DNA of 35,648 nucleotides from an uncultured Eubacteriales bacterium (lineage in GTDB: Bacteria; Bacillota; Clostridia; Peptostreptococcales; Anaerovoracaceae): the NCBI GenBank assembly GCA_900315125.1, contig OMXT01000065.1, forward strand, positions 1 through 35,648, given 5' to 3'. Under the pieces are notes generated by a model, which searched no databases, was not told where the DNA came from, and worked only from the letters and a program-made list of their open reading frames with translations. The translations under genes and the position numbers were made by a program. Positions 1 to 8,169 of the stretch are shown here, one piece after another. How positions within the stretch are numbered: position 1 is the first letter of the stretch; every line of letters begins with the position of its first letter.

Positions 1-85
1 AAGAAATCCTCTATGCTAATCCCTATGCAGGAAGATACCTACCGAGGATTGTCAACAAAAAACTCCCTAACAACTTGACACTATC
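1..85. repeat. Left copy of 85-bp terminal inverted repeat
   Basis: Positions 1-85 match the reverse complement of 35562-35646 at 82 of 85 bases, with three single-base differences and no gaps. The match stops sharply at 85 (the next base differs and the flanks are unrelated), which looks like the outer edge of a dispersed element running off the window. The repeat contains TGTCAA/TTGACA half-sites. It has no coding capacity of its own. It may be the end of an insertion sequence, but the family cannot be named from 85 bases. Confidence 0.9.
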
Positions 86-102
86 CCCCCGCCGCCGGAT
101 AC

Positions 103-131
103 TTGACAGAAGCACTTTGTGCCGGTAAAGT
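103..131 (+). promoter_or_regulatory. Sigma-A-like promoter for thrH
   Basis: There is a perfect -35 (TTGACA, 103-108), a 17-nt spacer and a weak -10 (TAAAGT, 126-131), giving a 5' leader of about 40 nt before the thrH ATG. It lies just inside the left terminal repeat, so the operon does not depend on the repeated element for its promoter. Confidence 0.5.
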
Positions 132-175
132 AAAAACAAAACGTACTTACTATGATGAACAGAAAGGGTTGACTT

Positions 176-775
176 ATGAATATTGTTTGCCTGGATATGG
201 AAGGTGTCGTTGTTCCTGAGATCTGGATCGAATTTTCCAAGGTTTCCGGTATCCCGGAGCTGAAACGAACGACAAGAGATGAACCGGATTATAACAAACT
301 GATGCACTGGAGACTGGATATCCTCCGTGAACACGGCATGGGACTGAAGGAAATACAGGATGTAATTTCTCAGATCGATCCTCTGCCCGGCGCCAGGGAA
401 TTCCTGGATGAACTGCGCAAGATCGTTCCCGCCATCGTCATCAGCGATACATTCGAACAGTTCGCGGGTCCGCTGATCGCCAAGCTGAATTATCCTCTGC
501 TCATGTGCAATACGCTGGATGTGGCAGAAGACGGATCCATCACGGACTTCACCATGCGCATTGAGAATTCCAAGCTCAGCACCGTCAAGGCGCTGCAGTC
601 CATCGGCTATGATACCATTGCCTTCGGAGACAGCTTTAACGACCTGGGGATGATCAAGGCAAGCAAGGCGGGATTTCTGTTCCGCAGTACGCCGCAGATC
701 ATCGCGGACAATCCGGATATCCCGGCATTTGATGAATATGACGACCTGCTGTCTGCCATTAAGGAAGCACTGTGA
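176..775 (+). CDS. thrH: ThrH: bifunctional phosphoserine phosphatase / homoserine phosphotransferase
   Basis: This 199-residue cytoplasmic HAD-family enzyme fits ThrH in length and motifs. The N-terminus reads CLDMEGVVVPEIW, with nucleophile Asp7 and Glu9 where most HAD phosphatases have a second Asp; the DxE form is a ThrH signature. Motif II is VISDT (Ser90), motif III is Lys133, and motif IV is GDSFND (Asp152, Asp156). In the known family ThrH removes phosphate from phosphoserine and can pass it to homoserine, linking serine and threonine synthesis. The ATG follows an AGAAAGGG ribosome site. The stop codon overlaps the start of the next gene (GTGA), so the two are probably translationally coupled. 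Identification is by remembered similarity to the Pseudomonas enzyme; in vivo activity is unknown. Confidence 0.88.
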   Translation: MNIVCLDMEGVVVPEIWIEFSKVSGIPELKRTTRDEPDYNKLMHWRLDILREHGMGLKEIQDVISQIDPLPGAREFLDELRKIVPAIVISDTFEQFAGPLIAKLNYPLLMCNTLDVAEDGSITDFTMRIENSKLSTVKALQSIGYDTIAFGDSFNDLGMIKASKAGFLFRSTPQIIADNPDIPAFDEYDDLLSAIKEAL

Positions 776-1581
776 GCAGGGATACAAGAAGCGGCAGGCA
801 GGTAAGCAGGTACTCTGGGAACTGGAAGCAGTCAGACAGAGATGTCCGCAGCGGCGGGTCAGCGCGCGGCGCATCGGCGCATCGTGATCCCGACGGCCGC
901 AGTGATTCGGCCTTGACCGCGCGCAATAGTGAGAAAATAACCCTTAAGCCCGGCGCCATGCTGAACCCGGTGCCGGCAGTCCTAGTTTCCTGCAGCGACG
1001 GGGAGAAGGATAACCTGATCACCATCGCCTGGACGGGAATCATCAACACGGATCCGCCAATGACGTATATCTCTGTGCGGAAATCCAGGTATTCTCACGA
1101 TATGATCGCGGACAGCAGGGAGTTCGTTATAAACCTGACTACAGAGTCTATCGTTCGCCAGGTCGATTTCTGCGGCGTCCGTTCCGGCAGAGATCTGGAT
1201 AAGTTTGCAGAGTGCAGGCTGACCCGCATTCCGGCAGATATCGTTTCTGCGCCGCTGGTGGCGGAATCTCCTGTCAATCTGGAATGCGTTGTGAATGAGA
1301 TCCGAGAATATCCATCCCATGACATGTTCATTGCAGAGATCGTCGCTGTTCACGCAGATGCTTCCCTGATGGACGAAAAGGGACGGCTCTGTCTGGATCA
1401 GGCCGGCCTGGTCAGCTACTGCCACGGCGAGTACTTCGGCCTTCAGCCCAAACCTCTCGGCACCTTCGGATATTCTGTAATGAAGGAGAAGACCCGCAGG
1501 CGGCGGGAGGCGGAGCGGAGATCCATCCGGCATAACTACCAAAAAAATGCAAGGGCCCGCAGGCAGGGGCAGCACAAGTAA
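772..1581 (+). CDS. Flavin reductase family protein (FMN-binding split barrel)
   Basis: Residues from about 53 onward form a typical flavin-reductase-like domain: KPGAMLNPVPAVLVSC, then ITIAWTG, a PPMTYISVR strand, EFVINL, CGVRSGRD, ESPVNLEC and a GEYFGL region near the end. Such proteins bind FMN and reduce flavin with NAD(P)H or pass electrons to partner oxidoreductases; the substrate is not known here. The start is a GTG overlapping the thrH stop, with AAGGAA five bases upstream. This choice adds about 50 polar Arg/Ser/Asp-rich residues that normal family members (around 190-200 residues) lack. An alternative TTG at 913 would give the usual length but has no clear ribosome site. The C-terminal 30 residues are very basic (KEKTRRRREAERR), also unusual. 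Confidence 0.8.
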   Translation: MSRDTRSGRQVSRYSGNWKQSDRDVRSGGSARGASAHRDPDGRSDSALTARNSEKITLKPGAMLNPVPAVLVSCSDGEKDNLITIAWTGIINTDPPMTYISVRKSRYSHDMIADSREFVINLTTESIVRQVDFCGVRSGRDLDKFAECRLTRIPADIVSAPLVAESPVNLECVVNEIREYPSHDMFIAEIVAVHADASLMDEKGRLCLDQAGLVSYCHGEYFGLQPKPLGTFGYSVMKEKTRRRREAERRSIRHNYQKNARARRQGQHK

Positions 1582-1597
1582 CGAGAAATAAAACACA

Positions 1598-1640
1598 GGC
1601 TGCAGCTTATCCTATTTTTTACAACACAGGAGCTGCAGCC
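1598..1640. terminator. Hairpin between convergent flavin reductase and brnQ genes
   Basis: GGCTGCAGCT (1598-1607) is the exact reverse complement of AGCTGCAGCC (1631-1640). A T-rich loop lies between them and TTATTATCATTTT follows. The 10-bp stem between two converging genes suggests a bidirectional terminator, although the loop is long and the plus-strand T tract is interrupted. Confidence 0.55.
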
Positions 1641-1681
1641 TTATTATCATTTTGAATATATATTATATTATGTTCTGCCAT

Positions 1682-3052
1682 TCAGCGTTCGCTGCCGATC
1701 TGTTTTCCCTCATTCAGAGCCAGGTCTTTGCCCGGAATGATCATGCCGATCAGGAATGCAGCCGCAGCGGGGATGACCCAGTAGAATCCGAACTGATCCA
1801 GGGGGATCCGATGGACCCAGGAAAATGATGATACGCCCAGGTTGTCGCACAGCACGGAGCAGGCGCTGAGGAAGAATGTCACCAGAGACGCAAGGTAATA
1901 GGCGTTGCGGTTCTTCACCCGGTCGGTCAGGAATGACATGATCACCGTCAGCACGACGATGGGATAGCAGAGCATGAGAATCGGGAACGTGAAGCTGATA
2001 ATCTGCGAGAGTCCCGCATTGCAGAGGATCGCAGAAACAACGCACACCAGGATCACCACCGCGGAATAACTGATTTTCCCGTGGAAAAGCTCACTGAAAT
2101 AAGAACCGGCGGCAGAAGTCAGACCGATGGCAGTGGTCAGGCACGCGAATGTCACGATCAGAGCCAGGATTACCGAGCCGGCGCTGCCCAGCAGTTCCGA
2201 AGAAATATTGGTGAAGAGTCCCGCCTGGTTTATTTCTCCGGACAGGTACTGGTCCCGCCAGATCATGCCTGTTGTAGATCCCAGGAAGGAAAGGCCTCCG
2301 TACACGATGCCCAGCAGGACGCAGCTGACTGCTCCTGCCCGGAGAACGATCCGGGTCCTGTCCCCCTCAGAATAATATCCCCTGTCAAAAGCATTCTCTA
2401 TGACGATGATGGCAAAGAAGAGTCCTGCCATGAGATCGATGGTCTGGTATCCATTATATATCCCGTCTTTTATGATCGTCTCGGAGACGGAAGGCTGTGT
2501 GGCAGCCCTGGGGCTGAATATGCCCACGACGATCAGGATCAGCAGCGTGATCACAAGGATCGGCGTCAGGAAACGTCCCACGATGTCAACAACAGCGGAA
2601 GGCCGGATGACAAGGAGCAGGACGATGCCGAAAAAAATGACAGAGAACACTGCCCTGACCAGAGGCGACGCCGCATCCAGTCCAAAGGCAGGAGCGATGC
2701 CCATTTCCAGAGTGGTCGCGCCGTTTCTCGGTATGGCGAGTCCCGGCCCGATGCAGAGGATCACCGCGATATTGATGATCGTGCCTGGCACCCTTCCGGC
2801 TGTTCCCGTGACCCGGTCCATATTGCCGCCCATTCGGTTCATGGCGATCACCGCCAGGAGAGCGAATCCCGCGTCTGCAATGAAATAAAATATAAAGCCC
2901 AGCCACCAGAGGCTCCCGTCCCGGACGCCGATATCCGGCGGGAAGATCAGGTTCCCTGCTCCGAAAAACATGGCGAACAGCGCCAGCCCGATGACGGTCA
3001 CATCGCCGAAACCGCCTTTCTTGTTTAATGTCTTATTTGATTTACTACCCAT
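1682..3052 (-). CDS. brnQ: Branched-chain amino acid carrier BrnQ (LIVCS family)
   Basis: This 456-residue polytopic membrane protein would import leucine, isoleucine and valine with Na+ or H+. The N-terminal signature GLALFAMFFGAGNLIFPP followed by a G-rich first helix is diagnostic of the family, and about twelve hydrophobic segments follow. The start chosen (MGSKSN) has an AGGGTG ribosome site seven bases upstream; a longer frame to 3079 has none. It stands alone on the minus strand, separated from upstream pepD by a strong terminator, so it should have its own promoter between 3060 and 3160. I looked for a T-box or other leader riboswitch there and saw no convincing one. In this window it pairs logically with peptidases and secreted proteases. 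Confidence 0.92.
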   Translation of the reverse strand: MGSKSNKTLNKKGGFGDVTVIGLALFAMFFGAGNLIFPPDIGVRDGSLWWLGFIFYFIADAGFALLAVIAMNRMGGNMDRVTGTAGRVPGTIINIAVILCIGPGLAIPRNGATTLEMGIAPAFGLDAASPLVRAVFSVIFFGIVLLLVIRPSAVVDIVGRFLTPILVITLLILIVVGIFSPRAATQPSVSETIIKDGIYNGYQTIDLMAGLFFAIIVIENAFDRGYYSEGDRTRIVLRAGAVSCVLLGIVYGGLSFLGSTTGMIWRDQYLSGEINQAGLFTNISSELLGSAGSVILALIVTFACLTTAIGLTSAAGSYFSELFHGKISYSAVVILVCVVSAILCNAGLSQIISFTFPILMLCYPIVVLTVIMSFLTDRVKNRNAYYLASLVTFFLSACSVLCDNLGVSSFSWVHRIPLDQFGFYWVIPAAAAFLIGMIIPGKDLALNEGKQIGSER

Positions 3053-3162
3053 TAACAAACACCCTGCATAATCGAACAATAACTAGTAATAATTCAAGAA
3101 CGGACGCCGCGGCGCAGCATGCACCCGTGCCTCCGCTCTTTCTGTTCCGAAGCCTTATTGTA

Positions 3163-3193
3163 ACAAAAAGAACCGCTGTGCGTCAACGGCTCT
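3163..3193 (-). terminator. Rho-independent terminator of the tcdA-pepD operon
   Basis: On the minus strand a 10-bp stem (3193-3184 with 3178-3169, two G-U wobbles, 5-nt loop) is followed at once by TTTTT. It lies 68 bases downstream of the pepD stop and before brnQ, so pepD and brnQ are separate transcription units. Confidence 0.85.
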
Positions 3194-3260
3194 TTCATCT
3201 TATCGCAGCAGGAACTGCAAGATATGCTTATTTTTCACAAACTTACGAGCGCACCATCGT

Positions 3261-4712
3261 TTATCTGCATTTCGCCAGCAGTCTCTGGAGGTACTCCCAC
3301 ACTCTGGCAGTGGAAGAGATTGAAAGTTTCTCATCACTGGTATGCACGCCTGTCATGGTCGGTCCGAAGGAAACCGCGTCAAAATCCGGTCCCATCTTTC
3401 CCGCAAACAGGCCGCACTCCAGTCCCGCATGGATCGCCTCCACGGACATTTCTGCGCTGTACTGCTCCCGGTATGCTTCCAGCGCCGCATCCCGAAGGGG
3501 CGAGCTGCTCCGGTATTCCCAGGCAGGATAGACGCCGCTGTATTTCACACTGCCGCCCAGATGCTCCGCCAGACATTCCAGTCTGCTGCACAGCTCCTCC
3601 CGCCGGGTCGAAACGGAACTGCGGACGGCGTAGACCGCCTTCATCCCGTCTCCGGAAACCTGCAGCGCTCCCAGGTTCAGGCTCGTCTCAACAAGCCCCG
3701 GGATGTCCATGCTCATATGCTGGATCCCGGTGGGCGTCAGCCTAAGCCAGGTGATCACCCGGTCCAGACTGGGCTTTGTCAGCGCGGAAGCACTGCAGGA
3801 CTCCCCTGGGATCACCGTGATCCTTACGCCCGGATCCGGCGTCTTCAGCTCGCGCTTCAGGATGTCCTCCAGGGAAGCTGCCGCCCTCTGAATAGCCGGG
3901 ATATCAGCCGGATCCGCAATAATGGAAGCCTGACACCGCTTGCATATCGCATTGTCCTTCGTTCCACCGGCTATGCTGACCAGTGCATAATCTGCCTCCC
4001 TGCGGATCCACTCCAGCAGCCGGCCCATGAGAATGTTCGCGCTGGCGTGCTCCTTGTCGATCTCCGACCCGGAATGACCGCCCGCAAGACCGTCCACAGT
4101 AATCTCACACTGCACGCCTTCTGTCATTCCCGTCGCTGCAGGGAGCATGACACAGGCAGACACTCCGCCGGCGCAGCTCACTGTCAGGATCCCCTCGTCT
4201 TCCGAGTCGATATTGATCAGCCGCCGCCCTTTAAGATGAGACACGTCCAGTCCCTGGGCGCCTTCCATGCCGATCTCCTCATCCACCGTGCACAGAAGCT
4301 CAAGGGGCGGGTGTTCGATGCTCCCGCTGTCCAGCGCCGCCAGGCCCATAGCCACGGCAATGCCGTCGTCGCCGCCCAGCGTCGTTCCCTCCGCATAGAG
4401 CCAGTCGCCATCCACAGCCAGCGAAAGTCCCTCGTGCTCCATATCTATGGGGCAGTCCGGCGTCTTCTCACACACCATGTCCATGTGGCCCTGGATGACC
4501 ACGGGCTCCGCGTCCTCATAGCCCGCAGACGCCGGCTTCCGGATGATCACGTTATTCAGCTCATCCTGATAATATTCCAGCCCCCGCTGCCGGGCGAAGT
4601 CCGCCAGATAATCGCTGACCTGCTTCGTATTGCGGGATCCCCTGGGAATCGCCGCGATCTCCCGGAAAAATCGAAACACTTCCTTCGGCTCCAGTTTATC
4701 AAGTTCATTCAT
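3261..4712 (-). CDS. pepD: PepD: aminoacyl-histidine dipeptidase (M20C zinc peptidase)
   Basis: This 483-residue cytosolic metallopeptidase would cleave Xaa-His and related dipeptides such as carnosine. Metal and catalytic motifs are in order: GHMDMV (His76, Asp78), TTLGGDDG (Asp115), VDEEIGMEGA (Glu145 catalytic base, Glu146), NIDSEDEG (about 167) and a C-terminal HAGLECGLF containing a conserved His. Length and order fit PepD; the dimerisation domain inserts between about 200 and 380. The ATG at 4712 has AGAGG six bases upstream; an upstream TTG at 4736 is less likely. It lies 45 bases behind tcdA and is probably co-transcribed with it. It suits the peptide-scavenging theme of the window. 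Confidence 0.92.
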   Translation of the reverse strand: MNELDKLEPKEVFRFFREIAAIPRGSRNTKQVSDYLADFARQRGLEYYQDELNNVIIRKPASAGYEDAEPVVIQGHMDMVCEKTPDCPIDMEHEGLSLAVDGDWLYAEGTTLGGDDGIAVAMGLAALDSGSIEHPPLELLCTVDEEIGMEGAQGLDVSHLKGRRLINIDSEDEGILTVSCAGGVSACVMLPAATGMTEGVQCEITVDGLAGGHSGSEIDKEHASANILMGRLLEWIRREADYALVSIAGGTKDNAICKRCQASIIADPADIPAIQRAAASLEDILKRELKTPDPGVRITVIPGESCSASALTKPSLDRVITWLRLTPTGIQHMSMDIPGLVETSLNLGALQVSGDGMKAVYAVRSSVSTRREELCSRLECLAEHLGGSVKYSGVYPAWEYRSSSPLRDAALEAYREQYSAEMSVEAIHAGLECGLFAGKMGPDFDAVSFGPTMTGVHTSDEKLSISSTARVWEYLQRLLAKCR

Positions 4713-4757
4713 TTTCTGCCTCTTCTCTTCTAACAAAGCCCTGACCGGCCCTTTCTC

Positions 4758-5558
4758 CTACTTTCTGCCGCCCCGTACCCGGTCTCCCGGATCGAATCCT
4801 GTCAGATCCTTTACCACTTCTGCCGCGATGATCAGTCCGCCCGCCGCAGGGACCCACGGCGTGGACCCGGGCGTGCTCCGGCGGCTGGATCCCTCTGCCG
4901 GCTCCTCCGGTTCATATCCGATCTCCTCCGGCTTCCACGGGCGGATCGCCGGTTCTTCCGAATAGACTACTTTCAGGGATTCCACGCCCCGCTGCCTCAG
5001 TTCCTTCCTCATGACCTTCGCCAGAGGATCCATATGAGTCTTATATATATCCGTTACCACGAGCCTGGTCGGATCCATCCGGTTCCCGCAGCCCATGGAC
5101 GAAATCACCGGCACGCCCGCTTCCTGAGCGCGGACGATGATATCGATCTTCGCCTTCACCGTGTCTATGGCGTCCACCACATAGTCGTAATCAGAGAACT
5201 GAAACTGGTCCTCTTTCTCCGGCAGGTAGAACATTTTATATTTATTGACTGCCGTTTCCGGGCAGATCCTGCGGATCCGCTCTTCACACACATCGACCTT
5301 GTCTCTGCCGACGCTCTCATGATCCGCAATGATCTGCCGGTTGATATTCGTTATATCCACGTCGTCATTATCCACGATATCCAGCGTGCCGATCCCTGCC
5401 CGGGCCAGTCCTTCCACAGCGTAGCCGCCGACGCCGCCGACGCCGAATACCAGGACCCGTTTTCCCCGGAGGGAGCGGACAGCGTCCCTTCCCATAATGA
5501 GTTCTGTCCGTTCAAACTGCTTTTCCCCGGTTTTCGCCTTTTCCAGATTTTCTGCCAT
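4758..5558 (-). CDS. tcdA: TcdA: tRNA threonylcarbamoyladenosine dehydratase (ThiF/E1-like)
   Basis: The 266-residue E1-like protein has a Rossmann ATP-binding motif VLVFGVGGVGGYAVEGLARAG near residues 36-56, then DNDDVDITNINRQI and VGRDKV (adenylation site) and YVVDAIDTVKAK. The middle segment CGNRMDPTRLVVTDIYKTHMDPLAKVMR is typical of the CsdL/YgdL/TcdA branch rather than ThiF or MoeB. TcdA uses ATP to cyclise t6A37 in ANN-reading tRNAs to ct6A. The second of two adjacent ATGs is chosen because GAGG lies five bases before it; the first (5561) leaves only two. It heads the tcdA-pepD unit. The short Ser-rich stretch before the C-terminal helix (EGSSRRSTPGSTPW) is normal for the family. Confidence 0.9.
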   Translation of the reverse strand: MAENLEKAKTGEKQFERTELIMGRDAVRSLRGKRVLVFGVGGVGGYAVEGLARAGIGTLDIVDNDDVDITNINRQIIADHESVGRDKVDVCEERIRRICPETAVNKYKMFYLPEKEDQFQFSDYDYVVDAIDTVKAKIDIIVRAQEAGVPVISSMGCGNRMDPTRLVVTDIYKTHMDPLAKVMRKELRQRGVESLKVVYSEEPAIRPWKPEEIGYEPEEPAEGSSRRSTPGSTPWVPAAGGLIIAAEVVKDLTGFDPGDRVRGGRK

Positions 5559-5703
5559 CATATCCTCACTTTCTTCCTACTATGATACTCAAAAGCGAAG
5601 GAGGATTCAATGGGAAGCATCGGATATCTGCATATTGCCTGCCTTTCCCTTCTTTCCAACCATTTCTTATATCCGACATTGAAAATTCAGATTCCCCAGT
5701 ATA

Positions 5704-5732
5704 TTGCAATCCGCCATTATTCGTCATATAAT
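5704..5732 (+). promoter_or_regulatory. Sigma-A promoter for the DUF1015 gene
   Basis: A -35 of TTGCAA (5704-5709), a 17-nt spacer and a perfect TATAAT (5727-5732) place the start of transcription near 5739, leaving a leader of about 36 nt before the ATG. The ribosome site is an exact AAGGAGG. Confidence 0.8.
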
Positions 5733-5774
5733 TAGTATGTATGTTTATGTCAATCAACGTAAGGAGGCTAACAC

Positions 5775-7085
5775 ATGGCTAAGTACGATTGGGAAACCTT
5801 CGGACTTCATATTCCGGAGATCATGGTTCCCCGCCAGGGTACAGATTATAATAAGTGGGCAGTAGTGGCATGCGACCAGTATACTTCGGAGCAGGAATAC
5901 TGGGATGACGTAGAGAAGATCGTCGGAGATAATCCTTCGGCGCTGCGCCTGATGCTCCCGGAGATCTATCTGGATACACCGGAGGAAGAGGCGAAGATCA
6001 AGGACATCCGCCAGGCGATGGAAGATTATATGAAGAACGGCATTCTCCGCACGCTTCCCCCGGGATGCATGCTTGTTAAGCGTACGGCGGAAGGCAGATC
6101 CCGTCTGGGTCTCGTCATTGCTACGGATCTGGAAGCCTATGACTTTAACAAGGGGTCCAAGTCACTGACAAGAGCCACCGAGGGTACCGTTGTTGAACGT
6201 ATCCCGCCGAGACTGCGGATCCGCAAGGGCGCACCCCTGGAGATGCCCCACATCATGATCCTGATCGACGATCCGGACAAGACAGTGATCGAACCCCTTG
6301 TCAACGCGCCCCAGGAGCAGGTTTACGATACCGACCTGATGAAGAAGGGCGGACATATCACCGGAAGCTTCATTAAGGAGCAGGATCTCGAGGGAATGAA
6401 GGACGCTCTCTCTGCCCTTTATGACAAGGCTGTAGAGAAATACGGCGACGGCAACGTCATCTTCCAGGCTATGGGCGACGGCAACCATTCTCTGGCAACG
6501 GCCAAGACAAACTGGGAGAACCTGAAGAAGACTTTGTCCCCGGAAGAGCAGAAGAATCACCCCGCACGCTACGCTCTGTGCGAGATCGAGAACATCCACG
6601 ACGACGGCATCGTATTCGAGCCTATTCACCGCGTGATCTTCGCAAGCAAAGGCCAGAGCGGAATGGACCTCGTAAACGAGACTGTGGAACTCCTGAAAGA
6701 GCAGAACGGAGACGCCTGCCTGGCACCGGAAGGCGCTGCAGCGCCGGAGGGCGGATTCGCCATTCCCTACCTGACAGCAGACCAGAAGGGAACGATCCTG
6801 ATCAAGGATCCCGCAAATAAGCTGGAAGTCGGATCCCTGCAGAATGCTCTGGACGTTATCGTCAAGGAGCGCAAGGATGCGGACATCGACTATATCCACG
6901 GAACAGAAGCTGTCAATAAGCTGAGCGCCAAGGCGGGCAACGCCGGATTCATGCTCCCGGCTATGGACAAGTCCATGCTGTTCCCTGCAGTAGCAGCAGA
7001 CGGAGCACTGCCCCGCAAGACATTCTCCATGGGAGAAGCAAACGAGAAGCGCTATTACATTGAGAGCCGCTTTATTGGTAAATAA
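5775..7085 (+). CDS. DUF1015 (COG4198) family protein
   Basis: A 436-residue soluble protein with the marks of DUF1015: an N-terminal MVPRQGTDYNKWAVVACDQYTSEQ region, a RATEGTVVERIPPR block at about 133-146, GAPLEMPHIMILIDD after it, and the MGDGNHSLATAK motif at 233-244 that corresponds to the family's DGHHR-like core. No signal peptide or membrane segment is present. The family is related to ParB/sulfiredoxin-fold proteins, which include ADP-dependent serine kinases (SerK) in archaea. A kinase role is therefore conceivable but not shown here. It is a single-gene unit, with a near-consensus promoter 40 bases upstream and a strong terminator directly downstream. Codon use is strongly biased to optimal-looking codons, suggesting good expression. 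Confidence 0.85.
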   Translation: MAKYDWETFGLHIPEIMVPRQGTDYNKWAVVACDQYTSEQEYWDDVEKIVGDNPSALRLMLPEIYLDTPEEEAKIKDIRQAMEDYMKNGILRTLPPGCMLVKRTAEGRSRLGLVIATDLEAYDFNKGSKSLTRATEGTVVERIPPRLRIRKGAPLEMPHIMILIDDPDKTVIEPLVNAPQEQVYDTDLMKKGGHITGSFIKEQDLEGMKDALSALYDKAVEKYGDGNVIFQAMGDGNHSLATAKTNWENLKKTLSPEEQKNHPARYALCEIENIHDDGIVFEPIHRVIFASKGQSGMDLVNETVELLKEQNGDACLAPEGAAAPEGGFAIPYLTADQKGTILIKDPANKLEVGSLQNALDVIVKERKDADIDYIHGTEAVNKLSAKAGNAGFMLPAMDKSMLFPAVAADGALPRKTFSMGEANEKRYYIESRFIGK

Positions 7086-7109
7086 TAACCCTGTAATACA
7101 CACTTAGGG

Positions 7110-7150
7110 AAACGCCCCTGCGAATCCGTTGAGGATCCCAGGGGCGTTTT
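7110..7150. terminator. Bidirectional terminator between DUF1015 and EamA genes
   Basis: AAACGCCCCTG (7110-7120) pairs with CAGGGGCGTTT (7139-7149), and TTTTCTTATT follows on the plus strand. On the minus strand the same stem ends in TTTCCC. It separates two convergent genes. Confidence 0.85.
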
Positions 7151-7151
7151 C

Positions 7152-8099
7152 TTATTCCCGTTCTGCCCGGGAAGACAGCCATACACCGGCAAGTGTTACG
7201 GCAAGTCCGATGATCGTATATAATCCGCCGGGATCCCCGGCGATGAAGATGCCCGCTGCCACACCTACCACAGTAATCAGACTGCCGGACATGTTGTTTG
7301 CGAGAGCCACGTCCATGCTTGCCATGACACGGTTGAATGCGGCATAGCAGATAATGGAACAGAATATGCCGAGGAACGCTGTACAGCCCAGCACATCCGG
7401 ATGGGTAAAGATGATGCGGTATGTGGACAGACCGTATCCTGCGATGAGGCATTCTATATTAAATAGAACACACCCCATGAACGCCATCGTCGCCGTCACT
7501 TCCATGGCGCCGTATTCTTCCCCTGCCTCGGCGCTGAAAAAACCGTACACCGCTCCCATGACGACCGCAGCCATCATGAAAAAATACCCTCTCAGGTCGC
7601 CATCCAGCGAGAATGCCGGCGAAAACACGGTGCAGGTCACTACGCCGGTAAATGCCAGCACGATGCTCAGGATACCCGTTCCATTCGTCTTCCTTCGGAA
7701 AAAGAGAACGCCTACGATCAAAGACATAACCGGAATGGTGGCAATAAATATGGAACTGATAGAAGCCGACGTATATTTCAGCCCGTAAGTCTCGAATACA
7801 GAGTAGAGCCCCGGCTCCAGCAGACCGCACAGAAAGATATACTTTACTTTCTTCTTATGGAGATCGATGCGCACCTTCCCTGCCAGCATCAGGATCAGGA
7901 ATATGATGGCTGCCAGCGTCCACCGTCCTGCGATCACCTGCAGCGGCTCCATATACTCGAGCATCCGGTTCATGAAAATAAATGACAGTCCCCAGAACAC
8001 CGCTGTCACAAGGATCAGGGCATAGCATGTTCCCTTTGACGCCGGCTGCGGACCTGCAGGTTTGTCATGTCCCGCAGTGACGCTGCGGGACTTATTCAT
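7152..8099 (-). CDS. EamA/DMT family transporter
   Basis: This roughly 315-residue integral membrane protein has ten predicted hydrophobic helices in two EamA repeats: one from about 25 to 140 (LILVTAVFWGLSFIFMNRML, RWTLAAIIFLIL, PGLYSVFETYGLKYTSASISSI) and a second from about 165 to 305. DMT transporters usually export amino acids, nucleosides or other metabolites; the substrate cannot be read from sequence. The start chosen at 8099 has a perfect GGAGG five bases before it; an ATG four codons earlier (8111) also has an AGGG nearby. It follows the acyl-CoA synthetase gene by about 70 bases on the same strand and likely shares its transcript, ending at the 7110-7150 hairpin. Confidence 0.87.
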   Translation of the reverse strand: MNKSRSVTAGHDKPAGPQPASKGTCYALILVTAVFWGLSFIFMNRMLEYMEPLQVIAGRWTLAAIIFLILMLAGKVRIDLHKKKVKYIFLCGLLEPGLYSVFETYGLKYTSASISSIFIATIPVMSLIVGVLFFRRKTNGTGILSIVLAFTGVVTCTVFSPAFSLDGDLRGYFFMMAAVVMGAVYGFFSAEAGEEYGAMEVTATMAFMGCVLFNIECLIAGYGLSTYRIIFTHPDVLGCTAFLGIFCSIICYAAFNRVMASMDVALANNMSGSLITVVGVAAGIFIAGDPGGLYTIIGLAVTLAGVWLSSRAERE

Positions 8100-8169
8100 A
8101 TTTTCCTCCATTTTCCCTCTCTTCGTTCTTCTTCAATCGTTCTGCTGCTCTGCCCATCGAAAACCGGGA

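Noticed and set aside
3053-3160. T-box or other riboswitch upstream of brnQ
   Set aside because: A GGGTGCATG...CCGCG run on the minus strand resembles a T-box core only loosely; the conserved GGGTGGNACCGCG and a matching specifier stem-loop are absent.
3342-4733. Long antisense frame opposite pepD (and similar ones opposite the M14-type, surface-protein and acyl-CoA synthetase genes)
   Set aside because: These are complements of strongly codon-biased real genes; they lack ribosome sites and any protein motif.
5610-5735. Small 41-codon frame with a perfect AAGGAGG five bases upstream
   Set aside because: Codon use is unlike the neighbouring genes, there is no recognisable feature, and its stop lies on the -10 of the DUF1015 promoter. 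A chance ribosome site is more likely than a gene.
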